From assembly GCA_964494385.1 (NCBI GenBank), contig CAZBSE010000008.1, forward strand, positions 1 to 60,180: DNA of 60,180 bases, given 5' to 3'. The position numbers and the translations under genes were made by a program. Positions 9,088 to 17,224 of this stretch are shown in pieces. The DNA is from CAZBSE01 sp964494385. GTDB taxonomy: Bacteria > Actinomycetota > Humimicrobiia > Humimicrobiales > Humimicrobiaceae. The notes under the pieces are model-generated. The model ran no database searches, had not been told where the DNA came from, and saw nothing but the letters and a program-made list of their open reading frames with translations. Numbering within the stretch: the stretch's first letter is position 1; the number at the start of each line of letters is the position of its first letter.

Positions 9088-10683
9088 TTACCTGAAACAT
9101 TTATCCAGTATCTCTTTCTTAACCGGTCTGGTAAACAGGGTTACAACAACGGTAACTATAAATGCCAGCGGGAAAGCAATAAGTATAGGATCCACCGAAT
9201 CCCATGGATATGCCAGCAAACTTTCTTTTCCGGTCAGTAGCACTACCAATTTCAGCATGGCAGCATTTGATTTGTGCACAAATAACATCCAGAATACACT
9301 GGATGCCAGGCCCACTACCATTCCGCTGATGGCACCGGCTTTTGAAGTCCTTTTCCAGTAAAGCCCCAGTACATACATAGGCAAAAATACTGCCGCACAA
9401 ACGCCAAAAAATAATGCTGTGCCTCTGGCAATAATGCTCGGAGGCAGATAATAGCCCAGGATCACGCTGACAATTATCCCGATTACTATTCCTATCTTGG
9501 TGATAAGCAGGCTTTTCCTGGATTTTACTCCTTCTTCTTTCTCTGTTACCGCAGTACCTACCCTGAGCATATCCCTTGAAAAAGCAGTACCCAGAGCATG
9601 GAACTGTGAACTTATCGTAGACATGGCAGCAGCAAGAAGTGTAAGCATAAATACATATACAAACCATTGAGGCATGGCCATATTAATAAAAGTGGGTATT
9701 ACCAGATCTGTATTGCCCCCTGCTTCTACAATGGCAACATTTCCAGTCTGATTAAAGAAATAAGCATTTGAAAGCGCACCTACTACAAATGCAACACCGG
9801 TCATAAACAGAATGAATATGCCTCCGATTAAAACTGCCCGGTTTAATTCCTTGTTACTTTTTACAGTCATAAACCTGACCACCAGCTGAGGCTGGGCAAG
9901 TACCCCGATACCAACGCCTAAAACTATGGTCGAAACCAGGCTCCACCATAACGGCGAACCCAGGACAGGCATGGTGGTCCACCCCTGATGGCCGGCGGCG
10001 GTAAGGCTCTCTGGCACCTTAGAAGCCAGGTTAGTCAGCGCTTCATGGGCAGGTATAATGCCGCCAAGTGCCCTGTAGGCTAAAACAGCCAGCGCTACCA
10101 TACCTACAAACATAATCGTTCCCTGCAGGGCATCGGCATACATAACTCCCTTAAGTCCCCCTGCAATTACATAAGCAGCAACAATAATGGAGAATATTGC
10201 CAGCGACAATACAAAATTAATATTTAAGGTACTTTCAATGAATCTTGCCGCACCAATAAGTACCACTCCGGTATAGAGAGGCATAAAAACAAATATTACC
10301 ACCCCGCCCAGCACCTGAATAAATTTTGAGTCATATCTTCTGCCCAGAAACTCAGGGAAAGTATGTGCCTCCAGCTTTAATCCTATCTGCCTGGTTCTCT
10401 TCCCGAAAAAAATAAAGGCTATGGCAATACCCACGGCAATATTTAGGAAGGTGAGCCATAGGAGACCCATTCCAAAAACTCCTGCCGTTCCGCCAAACCC
10501 TACAATAGCAGAGGTGGAAATAAAAGTTGCCCCATAGGACAGTGCCATAACATAAGGATGGATCTGTCTGCCGGCGATCATAAAATCTCCGGTAGTCTTG
10601 GTACCCTTGTATCCCAGATATCCAAGAAAACCTATGACCAGTAGATACACTATGACAATTACACTAAATAATGGAATATTCAC
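9088..10683 (-). CDS. Sodium:solute symporter (SSS family)
   Basis: Integral membrane transporter of the SSS family, 531 residues with about 13 hydrophobic helices. It has the family features GDFMIAGRQIHPYVMALSYGATFIS near the N-terminus, with small residues typical of the sodium site, and GGLKGVMYADALQGTIM in the middle. Proteins of this type take up proline, pantothenate, acetate or other carboxylates with sodium. Its position between the indolepyruvate oxidoreductase and paaK genes suggests an aryl acid or amino acid as substrate, but the sequence does not show which. It is preceded by a disrupted reading frame for the usual small accessory peptide of such symporters. Confidence 0.88.
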   Translation of the reverse strand: MNIPLFSVIVIVYLLVIGFLGYLGYKGTKTTGDFMIAGRQIHPYVMALSYGATFISTSAIVGFGGTAGVFGMGLLWLTFLNIAVGIAIAFIFFGKRTRQIGLKLEAHTFPEFLGRRYDSKFIQVLGGVVIFVFMPLYTGVVLIGAARFIESTLNINFVLSLAIFSIIVAAYVIAGGLKGVMYADALQGTIMFVGMVALAVLAYRALGGIIPAHEALTNLASKVPESLTAAGHQGWTTMPVLGSPLWWSLVSTIVLGVGIGVLAQPQLVVRFMTVKSNKELNRAVLIGGIFILFMTGVAFVVGALSNAYFFNQTGNVAIVEAGGNTDLVIPTFINMAMPQWFVYVFMLTLLAAAMSTISSQFHALGTAFSRDMLRVGTAVTEKEEGVKSRKSLLITKIGIVIGIIVSVILGYYLPPSIIARGTALFFGVCAAVFLPMYVLGLYWKRTSKAGAISGMVVGLASSVFWMLFVHKSNAAMLKLVVLLTGKESLLAYPWDSVDPILIAFPLAFIVTVVVTLFTRPVKKEILDKCFR

Positions 10684-10729
10684 TTAATTCTCCTTTCTGT
10701 AATTTCTTACACTTTCATTGTCTATTCTA

Positions 10730-10838
10730 TTATCTGTCCTTGTTCCACATTACTGCCCCATAGACTATGCAAAATACGGTGCTTAAAATGCATAGCAGAT
10801 AAACCAGAAAAATTGAAACACCCGCAAAGCCTAGCATA
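10730..10838 (-). pseudogene. Symporter small accessory protein, frameshifted
   Basis: A strong ribosome binding site (AAAGGAGGG) precedes an ATG at 10838. The frame reads MLGFAGVSIFLV and then meets TAA. Removing one base at about 10800-10801 would continue it as YLLCILSTVFCIVYG and then AVMWNKDR before a stop at 10730. The joined 35-residue sequence has a single membrane helix and closely resembles the small accessory peptides encoded directly before SSS-family symporters, which is where it lies. So it appears to be a one-base insertion in a real gene, or a sequencing error. Skipping one base at GTT-TAA in translation would also restore the frame but there is no evidence for this. Confidence 0.65.
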
Positions 10839-10916
10839 TGCCCTCCTTTCAATTTTATAATTTTAATATTTAGAAAATTCTAAAATTCAGTACCTATCTA
10901 TAAATATTGAATTCAT

Positions 10917-11321
10917 TTAACGGATCCAGTCACAAAGTTTTATATTATTTTCAAGCAGAATTTCTTCGGTCCTGGCGATGTCAGTAACACTTAACACTAT
11001 TCTGGTACCTGCAATAACATATATATAGTCTATATTTACTCCCTCACCGGCCAGAATATCAAGGATTTTATAAAGCCCGCCGGGTTTATCTTCAACCTTT
11101 ACGCAGATAACATCAGCTATATGAGTTGTGAAACCTGCCTGTTTAAGCAACTGTCTTGATTTTTCAACATCAGTAACTACCAGGCGCAATATTCCGTAGT
11201 CTCTTGCTTCTGTGGTTGAAAATCCCTTCAGGTCTATACCCTGATCCCTTAGAATCTTTGATACTTCTGCCAGTCTGCCTGTCTGATTCTCCAAAAAAAC
11301 AGTCAACTGCTTTATGGGCAT
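10917..11321 (-). CDS. Tandem ACT-domain protein
   Basis: Small protein of 134 residues made of two ACT domains (about 4-68 and 70-132), each with the beta-alpha-beta start typical of the fold (LTVFLENQTGRLAEVSKIL; ICVKVEDKPGGLYKILDIL). ACT domains bind amino acids and act as allosteric sensors. Free-standing double-ACT proteins are commonly found beside iorAB and paaK genes, as here, so it probably senses an amino acid or aryl acid for this pathway. No catalytic or DNA-binding domain is present. It follows iorB by 24 bases, in the same operon. Confidence 0.85.
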   Translation of the reverse strand: MPIKQLTVFLENQTGRLAEVSKILRDQGIDLKGFSTTEARDYGILRLVVTDVEKSRQLLKQAGFTTHIADVICVKVEDKPGGLYKILDILAGEGVNIDYIYVIAGTRIVLSVTDIARTEEILLENNIKLCDWIR

Positions 11322-11345
11322 TTCCCCTCCCTATTATCCAATTTA

Positions 11346-11909
11346 TTAATTTATTATCTCTCTGCCTAACCTAAAAGCCTTAAGATTTAATTCCACTGCA
11401 TGCGGGGGTACATTTTTTCTTATGGATTTTATCCATGAATCTTTTTCCAAAGGAATAAAATTTGAAAGAGTGCCTAAAAGAACCGTATTTGAAACTCTTA
11501 TTTCATTTAATTTTTTTGCTATATCTATTGCTTTTACCATCATATAGTTAGAAGTATGGTCTGATAAGCTTGATATTATATTTTCGGGGTATTTTATGCC
11601 GTCAAGATACATTGAAACCGGATAAATCTCATAGTCATTAACAATCATAAATCCCTCGCTGTCCAGTTTACTGATGTATCTGGCCGCTTCCAGCTTCTCC
11701 AGTGATATTATAAAATCCGCCTTATTGGTAATTGGAGAATAAACCTTTTTACCCATTCTGACACTGCCGATAACACTTCCTCCCCTCTGGGCCATCCCAT
11801 GCACCTCAGAGACTTTTACGTCCAGGCCATTCAGTAAAGCGGCTTCAGCCAAAACGGTAGTGGTAAGGATTATTCCCTGTCCGCCAACCCCCGTAAAAAA
11901 AACCGACAT
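11346..11909 (-). CDS. iorB: Indolepyruvate:ferredoxin oxidoreductase, beta subunit
   Basis: Small subunit of the enzyme that oxidatively decarboxylates indolepyruvate, phenylpyruvate and hydroxyphenylpyruvate to their acyl-CoA forms, passing electrons to ferredoxin. The family start FFTGVGGQGIILTTTVLAEA and the motif KVSEVHGMAQRGGSV are both present. I chose the ATG at 11909, just before the conserved start and after AAGGCGG, which gives 187 residues, the family's usual size. An in-frame ATG at 12017 would add 36 residues that have no counterpart in the family and no ribosome binding site. It lies directly downstream of iorA. Confidence 0.88.
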   Translation of the reverse strand: MSVFFTGVGGQGIILTTTVLAEAALLNGLDVKVSEVHGMAQRGGSVIGSVRMGKKVYSPITNKADFIISLEKLEAARYISKLDSEGFMIVNDYEIYPVSMYLDGIKYPENIISSLSDHTSNYMMVKAIDIAKKLNEIRVSNTVLLGTLSNFIPLEKDSWIKSIRKNVPPHAVELNLKAFRLGREIIN

Positions 11910-12068
11910 AATACTGCCGCCTTTTAAAAGTTTTTTCCATTTTTCAAAGTATTTATGCGATTTTACGCTCTCAGATCTATTCTTTTTAAAACTATTAACA
12001 TTATTGTCGTTTTTCATAAAAAATTGTTTTAATTTAAAAATAAAAGTCCGGTAAAAACAATCTGTTTA

Positions 12069-13910
12069 CTACCGCTTAATTTTTATGGCATTTTTCCTGC
12101 AAACACTTATACAGGCCATACAGCCAGTGCACGTCAGCTCATTTATAGAATATTTATTATCCCTGAACTCGATGGCCGGGCAGCCGAACTTCAAACATTT
12201 TCCACATTTTTTGCATTTATCTTCATCAATATAAATATTAATCTTTACTTTACCTTTTTCTAAAAGAACACACTTTTGTCTGGCAACTATAAACGAGAGC
12301 TCATCTTTCTTTAACTCATCTCTGATTACTCTTTCTAAAAGGCCTACATTATAAGGGTCGACCACTTTTATATTTTTTACTCCGGCCGCCTTTGCAATTT
12401 CTTCCGGTTTTATCTCCACGGTTTGTTCACCCATCAGGGTGATTCCCACGCCCGGATTGACCTGATGGCCGGTCATGGCAGTAATTTTGTTATCCAGGAC
12501 TATTATTACACCACTCCCCTTGTTGTATATACTGTCTATTAGAGGAGTTATGCCGGAATGAAAGAAAGTCGAATCTCCAATTACAGATACAACCTTTCCT
12601 TTTATTTTGGGATCTGCTTTTTCCATACCCAGAGCCTGCCCGATCCCGGCACCCATACATAAACAGCTGTCCAGCGCACTAAGGGGCGGAAGAACTGAAA
12701 GTGTATAACAACCGATATCTCCCATTACTTTAAGTTTTAACTTTTTTAAAACATAAAATACGGGCCGATGAGGACATCCTGCACATAATACCGGGGGTCT
12801 TTGCGGAATATCAGCAGCAGCGGATCTTTTTAATTTCCGATCGCCTGAATTATTTTTATCAAGGGTGGTACCGATATGTTTATAATAAGGACCGCTTATT
12901 AAATTTGTACCAAAAAGTTGATTATAAAGATTTTCCACTATTTCCAAACTCAGTTCACCGAATTGGGGGAAATATTGTTTTCCCAGTACCTCAACTCCCG
13001 GATTCATCTGCTGTACCTGTTCCTGTAAAAAAGGTTCCAGTTCCTCGATTATTATCAACAGCCTTTTGCCCTCCGTAAATTTTTTTATGGCCCTTTGCGA
13101 GAGTGGATTTGTGATACCGAGCTTTAATATGGGAATATTGGAAAAAATTTCTCTTGCATACTGAAAACAAATCCCGGATGTAATTATTCCGATACTATCG
13201 ATTTTCTTCCTGCCGGATCCAGGAGAATATATGCGGTTCAAATCGCTCTTGTACGCAAATTTTTCAAGTTCATCCCATTTTTTTAACAGTTCCTTGTGCC
13301 TGATCCTGCCGAATGCAGGTATCATCACATATTTCCTGCAGTCTTTTTCGTACTTTCTTTTTTCAGGTTTAATTCTTTTACCCATTTCCACTACGGATCC
13401 TGAATGTGAAATCCTGGTTGTTGTCCTTAGCAAAACAGGGATGTCAAACTCCTCACTGATATCAAAAGCTTTTATGGTAAAAACTTTTGCTTCCTGACTG
13501 TCCGAAGGCTCTAGCATGGGCACCTTTGAAAATCTGGAATAATATCTATTATCCTGTTCATTCTGTGAACTATGCATCCCCGGATCATCGGCTGATACTA
13601 TTACCAATCCTCCATTTATTCCCGTGTACGCAAGAGTCATAAATGGATCTGCTGCTACATTCAGACCCACATGTTTCATAGCCACCAGTGTCCTTGCTCC
13701 GGCAATACTTGCTCCAGAAGCCGCCTCCACGGCCACTTTTTCATTTACGGACCATTGACTGTAAATTTCTTTATGACGGCAAACATTTTCCAGTATTTCC
13801 GTAGAAGGCGTTCCGGGATAAGCAATTGCGACCATTACGCCTGCTTCATATGCGCCTCTTGCAATCGCTTCATTTCCAGTTAGGAGTTTTAAATGGTCGA
13901 CTCTCTTCAA
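12069..13910 (-). CDS. iorA: Indolepyruvate:ferredoxin oxidoreductase, alpha subunit
   Basis: Large subunit, binding thiamine diphosphate and iron-sulfur clusters. The N-terminal pyrimidine-binding domain starts LLTGNEAIARGAYEAG with the PGTPSTEI motif; the cofactor domain has GDIGCYTLSVLPP, GDSTFFHSG and LDNKITAMTGHQ. The C-terminus is a ferredoxin domain with two cysteine motifs, CKKCGKCLKFGCP and CTGCMACISVC, for two [4Fe-4S] clusters. I set the start at TTG 13910 because AAGAGG lies six bases before it; an upstream GTG at 13931 lacks such a site. It heads the operon iorA-iorB-ACT-symporter-paaK-paaK. The product is arylacetyl-CoA from transaminated aromatic amino acids. Confidence 0.93.
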   Translation of the reverse strand: MKRVDHLKLLTGNEAIARGAYEAGVMVAIAYPGTPSTEILENVCRHKEIYSQWSVNEKVAVEAASGASIAGARTLVAMKHVGLNVAADPFMTLAYTGINGGLVIVSADDPGMHSSQNEQDNRYYSRFSKVPMLEPSDSQEAKVFTIKAFDISEEFDIPVLLRTTTRISHSGSVVEMGKRIKPEKRKYEKDCRKYVMIPAFGRIRHKELLKKWDELEKFAYKSDLNRIYSPGSGRKKIDSIGIITSGICFQYAREIFSNIPILKLGITNPLSQRAIKKFTEGKRLLIIIEELEPFLQEQVQQMNPGVEVLGKQYFPQFGELSLEIVENLYNQLFGTNLISGPYYKHIGTTLDKNNSGDRKLKRSAAADIPQRPPVLCAGCPHRPVFYVLKKLKLKVMGDIGCYTLSVLPPLSALDSCLCMGAGIGQALGMEKADPKIKGKVVSVIGDSTFFHSGITPLIDSIYNKGSGVIIVLDNKITAMTGHQVNPGVGITLMGEQTVEIKPEEIAKAAGVKNIKVVDPYNVGLLERVIRDELKKDELSFIVARQKCVLLEKGKVKINIYIDEDKCKKCGKCLKFGCPAIEFRDNKYSINELTCTGCMACISVCRKNAIKIKR

Positions 13911-13987
13911 AATAAACCTCTTGACCCACACTGTACTTTCTTCACTAAATGGATTTACTACTTCAAATTTGCTTTCTAAGTATGGAT

Positions 13988-13993
13988 ATTATA
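13988..13993 (-). promoter_or_regulatory. Possible -10 box of the ior operon
   Basis: TATAAT on the minus strand 78 bases before the iorA start. A convincing -35 box is lacking. Confidence 0.25.
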
Positions 13994-14048
13994 TTTTTAT
14001 TTATATTTGAACCAGGAAATTTTAATTTTTAATATATTACACTAATTC

Positions 14049-14057
14049 TGGTATACT
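14049..14057 (+). promoter_or_regulatory. Extended -10 element before the DUF1287-like gene
   Basis: TGGTATACT is an extended -10 (TGn plus TATACT) 66 bases before the ATG at 14123. A second TATAAT at 14107-14112 lies so close to the ATG that use of it would give a nearly leaderless mRNA. Confidence 0.35.
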
Positions 14058-14122
14058 TTCCACATTAAAAAATTGTTTGAACCTCTTAATTTTATTTGTT
14101 TTTTAATATAATATATCTACAG

Positions 14123-14992
14123 ATGGCAGATAGAATTTTAAAAAAAAGATACAGGGGAAAAACCAACTATAAATATTTCATTTATGTTGTAATATTTATT
14201 GCTCTGTTTCAGCTGCTGATTTTAAAAATTTACTATCAGGAGAAAACATTTAAAATACCGGAAAATATGTTTATTTCAGAAAAAGATTTTCCTATCTCCG
14301 AACTGACACTCGATATAACTTATGGGGAACCGGAACTTGAACCTGCGGAAGATACAGGGGTATATGAGGCTGAACAAGACTCTGAAACAGAACCGGATGA
14401 AAATTATTCCGGTGAATTAGGAAGTATGAATTTAACCGATATCCAAAAAACTATTGTTATCAGGACGCTGGAACTGCTGGATGAGGATATTGAGTATGGA
14501 TATGAGGTTTTTCCGGGTACAGGTTACCCTGACAACAACATATGGATCTCTACCGATGTAATTTCTGTAACTTTCAATGATTGCGGTTACGATCTTATGA
14601 ATTTAATCTATGATGATATGAATAATCACAAGGAAGACTACCCCATGGATATCAAAGGCGGAAGAGCCCCCATAAAATATGTTGATTTTAGAGATGTTTT
14701 TTTCCAGGAAAAATTCTTCAAACGTAATGCACTGATCCTGCCCAACCAGTATGACCCGGCAGATGAAAATAATAATTTCATATGGCAGCCGGGCGATGTA
14801 GTCTATTTTCAGTTTGATGAAGACAATCCCTACATGGACCTGGGAGGATTTGTCTCGCCCCATAAAAATGCTGACGGGGTCCCTCTGGTAATTATGATTT
14901 CCGGAGAATTTAATAGAGTAAGTGAGGTTGACAGGCTTCTGGAATATAAAATTGTGGGGCATTACCGCTATCCGAATCTTGACTTAGATTAA
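14123..14992 (+). CDS. DUF1287-like membrane-anchored protein, catalytic residues lost
   Basis: Protein of 289 residues with an N-terminal basic stretch, one membrane helix (about residues 19-37), an acidic Glu-rich linker (about 65-105) and a C-terminal domain that follows the DUF1287 pattern: the segment before STDVIS, YDDMNNHKEDYP, WQPGDVVYF, and the final KIVGHYRYP. DUF1287 proteins are NlpC/P60-like, with a conserved CTDVV cysteine and an HIGIVS histidine. Here the cysteine position is Ser143 and the histidine segment reads LGGFVS, so the domain is probably not an active cysteine peptidase. I chose ATG 14123 over a TTG at 14096. It likely sits on the outer face of the membrane, perhaps binding cell wall. 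Confidence 0.7.
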   Translation: MADRILKKRYRGKTNYKYFIYVVIFIALFQLLILKIYYQEKTFKIPENMFISEKDFPISELTLDITYGEPELEPAEDTGVYEAEQDSETEPDENYSGELGSMNLTDIQKTIVIRTLELLDEDIEYGYEVFPGTGYPDNNIWISTDVISVTFNDCGYDLMNLIYDDMNNHKEDYPMDIKGGRAPIKYVDFRDVFFQEKFFKRNALILPNQYDPADENNNFIWQPGDVVYFQFDEDNPYMDLGGFVSPHKNADGVPLVIMISGEFNRVSEVDRLLEYKIVGHYRYPNLDLD

Positions 14993-15003
14993 AATACTGC
15001 AGT

Positions 15004-15702
15004 TTATTTCATATGCTCATAATATTTAAAATACATTCTCCTGGCTATATAAACAAACGGGGTATCACAAATAGCTACTATCAATTTAAATAAATATGTG
15101 GTAAGCAAGATCTGCAGCCATACATTTATCTCAAACAAGCCCAGCAGGGCAATGGTGCAGAATATTACACTGTCAATTAACTGGCTTGCCATTGTGGACA
15201 GATTATTTCTTATCCATAATTGATGCGGTTTGCTGAATATTCTTTTCCAGAATGCAAACGCCCATACGTCATGCAGCTGGCTGACAATATATGCGGTCAA
15301 GCTTCCCAGTACTATACGGGGCATAATCCCAAATATAGTTACCAGCGAGCTCTGGGCAAAATCTGAGGCGTCCGGAATAAACTGCAGGCATATCCACATA
15401 ACTGCTGTGGCACCGATCATGAAAAAAAAGCCCATCAAGACCGCTTTCCTGGCCGCAGCTTTGCCATAAACTTCACTGAGTATATCCGTGGTTAAAAAAG
15501 TAGTGCCGTATATTATATTGCCCAGTGTGGCTACCAGATTAAATAGCTCAACTGTCTTTAAAACCTGTATATTGGCTAATATAATTGCTATTCCTATCCA
15601 GGCATAAAGACCCAGTTTTCCGAAAAATCTGTAAGCCAGAAGTACAATGCCGAAATTAACAAATATCAGCACCAGCCATAATAATTCATTTTTAAATAAC
15701 AT
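15004..15702 (-). CDS. Queuosine precursor transporter (YhhQ/VUT family)
   Basis: Membrane protein of 232 residues with about six helices that takes up queuosine precursors (preQ0/preQ1 or queuine) for tRNA modification. The family motif TDILSEVYGKAAARKAV lies near residues 92-108 and SQLIDSVIFCTIALLG near 170-185. AGGT lies five bases before the ATG. It is convergent with the DUF1287-like gene, with 11 bases between stops. I looked for a preQ1 riboswitch before it and saw none. The helix pattern and motif fit the family well. Confidence 0.88.
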   Translation of the reverse strand: MLFKNELLWLVLIFVNFGIVLLAYRFFGKLGLYAWIGIAIILANIQVLKTVELFNLVATLGNIIYGTTFLTTDILSEVYGKAAARKAVLMGFFFMIGATAVMWICLQFIPDASDFAQSSLVTIFGIMPRIVLGSLTAYIVSQLHDVWAFAFWKRIFSKPHQLWIRNNLSTMASQLIDSVIFCTIALLGLFEINVWLQILLTTYLFKLIVAICDTPFVYIARRMYFKYYEHMK

Positions 15703-15849
15703 ATTTAACCTGAGTTTTGTGCTTTATTCTTAATAAATCTGAAGATTCTTTTTCTATCTGCCACAGTATCTCTGAAATTTTTTATATTCTACAATAAAAA
15801 AAGCCTCTTTGCACTTTTAAAACTATAACTTGTGGACATAAAGCAAATT

Positions 15850-15879
15850 TTGAAATAATATCTTATATTAGGTTATAAT
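15850..15879 (+). promoter_or_regulatory. Sigma70-type promoter for the 66-aa membrane protein
   Basis: TTGAAA (15850-15855) and TATAAT (15874-15879) are separated by 18 bases. Transcription would start near 15886, giving a leader of about 50 bases before the ATG at 15936. Confidence 0.7.
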
Positions 15880-15935
15880 ATTTAAGATAGAAAAATTATT
15901 TTACTTAATCTTTCAGAAACCGGAGGTCGTAAAAC

Positions 15936-16136
15936 ATGGCAAAAGGAAAAGGCATGGATAAAAAGGACATTAGTTTTATTATCGGAGGAGCAGTTATAGG
16001 AGCAGTTGCCGGTTATATTGTAAACAGAGTGGGTGCTAAGAACATAATAAACCTGCTGAAACAAAAAGAAATTGTCCCGCCTTCTATTTCAAATCTTATA
16101 AACGAATTTACCTCTAAAAAGGACTCAAAAACATAA
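15936..16136 (+). CDS. Small single-helix membrane protein, hypothetical
   Basis: Unrecognised 66-residue protein. A basic N-terminus (MAKGKGMDKKD) is followed by one glycine-rich membrane helix (about residues 12-30, IIGGAVIGAVAGYIVNRV) and a charged C-terminal tail. The layout recalls YtxH-like envelope proteins, but the similarity is only general. Expression is well supported: GGAGGT lies eight bases before the ATG and a good promoter lies upstream. An overlapping minus-strand frame at 15882-16064 is a shadow. Function unknown. Confidence 0.75.
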   Translation: MAKGKGMDKKDISFIIGGAVIGAVAGYIVNRVGAKNIINLLKQKEIVPPSISNLINEFTSKKDSKT

Positions 16137-16211
16137 CTTCTTTGCAGGCAGGGTACCGGCTAAAATATATTAATATATTTAAACTGAATATGCCTTATAT
16201 AATTTTCTGTG

Positions 16212-16559
16212 TTACTTTTTCCCCCGGGGCATTTTTTTCATTACCATAAAGTAATAAACGATAGCTGCTACCCACCAGAATCCAATTACCCATGACACGA
16301 TCAAGACTACAAGCCAGATAGTTTTAGTATTTTCTCCGGCATCCGGAAACTCGCTATTTTTTCTTTTGGCACAGTCTACAATAGTTATGATCCACAGTAC
16401 AAATAAAAAAATACCGATAACTGCAAAAAATGCCCAGCAAACAAATGCAAAAGCGCTTATTCCCGCTCCCCAAAGGTCTTCGTTGGTACAGCTGATACTC
16501 ATCAATACCATCGCTGCAAGCAACGGTAACAGTAAGGTCCGTAAAGCTATTTTTTTCAT
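16212..16559 (-). CDS. PLDc_N-like small membrane protein
   Basis: Protein of 115 residues with an N-terminal hydrophobic segment (signal or anchor, residues about 3-24) and two further helices framing a TIVDCAKRKNSEF loop, ending in MVMKKMPRGKK. The two-helix part with its WIITIVDC and WWVAAIVYYF segments matches the short membrane domain found at the N-terminus of cardiolipin synthases and in many stand-alone bacterial proteins (PLDc_N). No phospholipase domain is attached. I chose the ATG at 16559 because GGGGAG lies just before it; the longer frame starts with a TTG that overlaps that site. Function unknown. Confidence 0.7.
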   Translation of the reverse strand: MKKIALRTLLLPLLAAMVLMSISCTNEDLWGAGISAFAFVCWAFFAVIGIFLFVLWIITIVDCAKRKNSEFPDAGENTKTIWLVVLIVSWVIGFWWVAAIVYYFMVMKKMPRGKK

Positions 16560-16638
16560 TCTTCTCCCCAAATTAAAAAATAATAAAAATTTTCTTTATT
16601 TTATCACCTAAAAGTTACCTGTTCAATTATTAAAAAAA

Positions 16639-17082
16639 TCACTTATATTCTGTTTCCCTAAGCTTGGGTGAATCGAACCAGGTACCGGATATCTGATATT
16701 TCCCTTCTTCAGGTTCAGAAACTGCTATACTTACTTTTACCTTTTCAGTCTCTTTCGTATAATCAGCTTCATAAATCACTACATTTATTCCACTCTGAAC
16801 TATAGATTGAGAATAGTTTTTAGAACCCGGCACATACTGGCCAATTGCATTTTCCAGGTAAGAATAAAATTTTACAAATTCCTGTTCGGGAACCGCCTCC
16901 AGCATTGCATCATCCATATTATTCCTGTAACTATCATAATCCTTGTTATTTAACGCAATCAAACATTCTTCTGCTGCGCTATCGGCAAAAGAAATAACCC
17001 CTTCATTAACTTTGCACCCAACTGTAGCTATGGTCAATACAAGCATAGCCAGTGTCAGAAATATTAATATTTTCTTACTCAT
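16639..17082 (-). CDS. Putative lipoprotein, DUF3887-like
   Basis: Exported lipoprotein of 147 residues. The signal peptide ends with ATVGC, a lipobox with Cys23 as the likely lipid-modified residue. The rest is a small alpha+beta domain (LIALNNKDYDSYRNNMDD, FYSYLENAIGQYV, VVIYEADYTKETEKVKV) like DUF3887 proteins of the NTF2-like fold, which are uncharacterised. AGGGGG lies before the ATG. It is downstream of alr by 142 bases, so it probably has its own promoter. Function unknown. Confidence 0.7.
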   Translation of the reverse strand: MSKKILIFLTLAMLVLTIATVGCKVNEGVISFADSAAEECLIALNNKDYDSYRNNMDDAMLEAVPEQEFVKFYSYLENAIGQYVPGSKNYSQSIVQSGINVVIYEADYTKETEKVKVSIAVSEPEEGKYQISGTWFDSPKLRETEYK

Positions 17083-17224
17083 AATTAAAACCCCCTAAAT
17101 CTAAATATACGAACAATATATATCTTTTTACTTATTAGTTTTTTTCTTAACTTTATTAACTATCCGGACCTAAAAGCTCTTCCCGGTCAAAATCAATAAA
17201 TATTATAAAAGTTGAGCTTTTTAT

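Noticed and set aside
12069..12254. Separate ferredoxin gene at the end of iorA
   Set aside because: The cysteine motifs are in frame with iorA as its normal C-terminal domain.
15703..15850. preQ1 riboswitch before the queuosine transporter
   Set aside because: No matching stem-loop with the A-rich tail was found near the start codon.
17172..17221. AAAAGCTC/GAGCTTTT inverted repeat as alr terminator
   Set aside because: Loop of over 30 bases and weak stem; not convincing.
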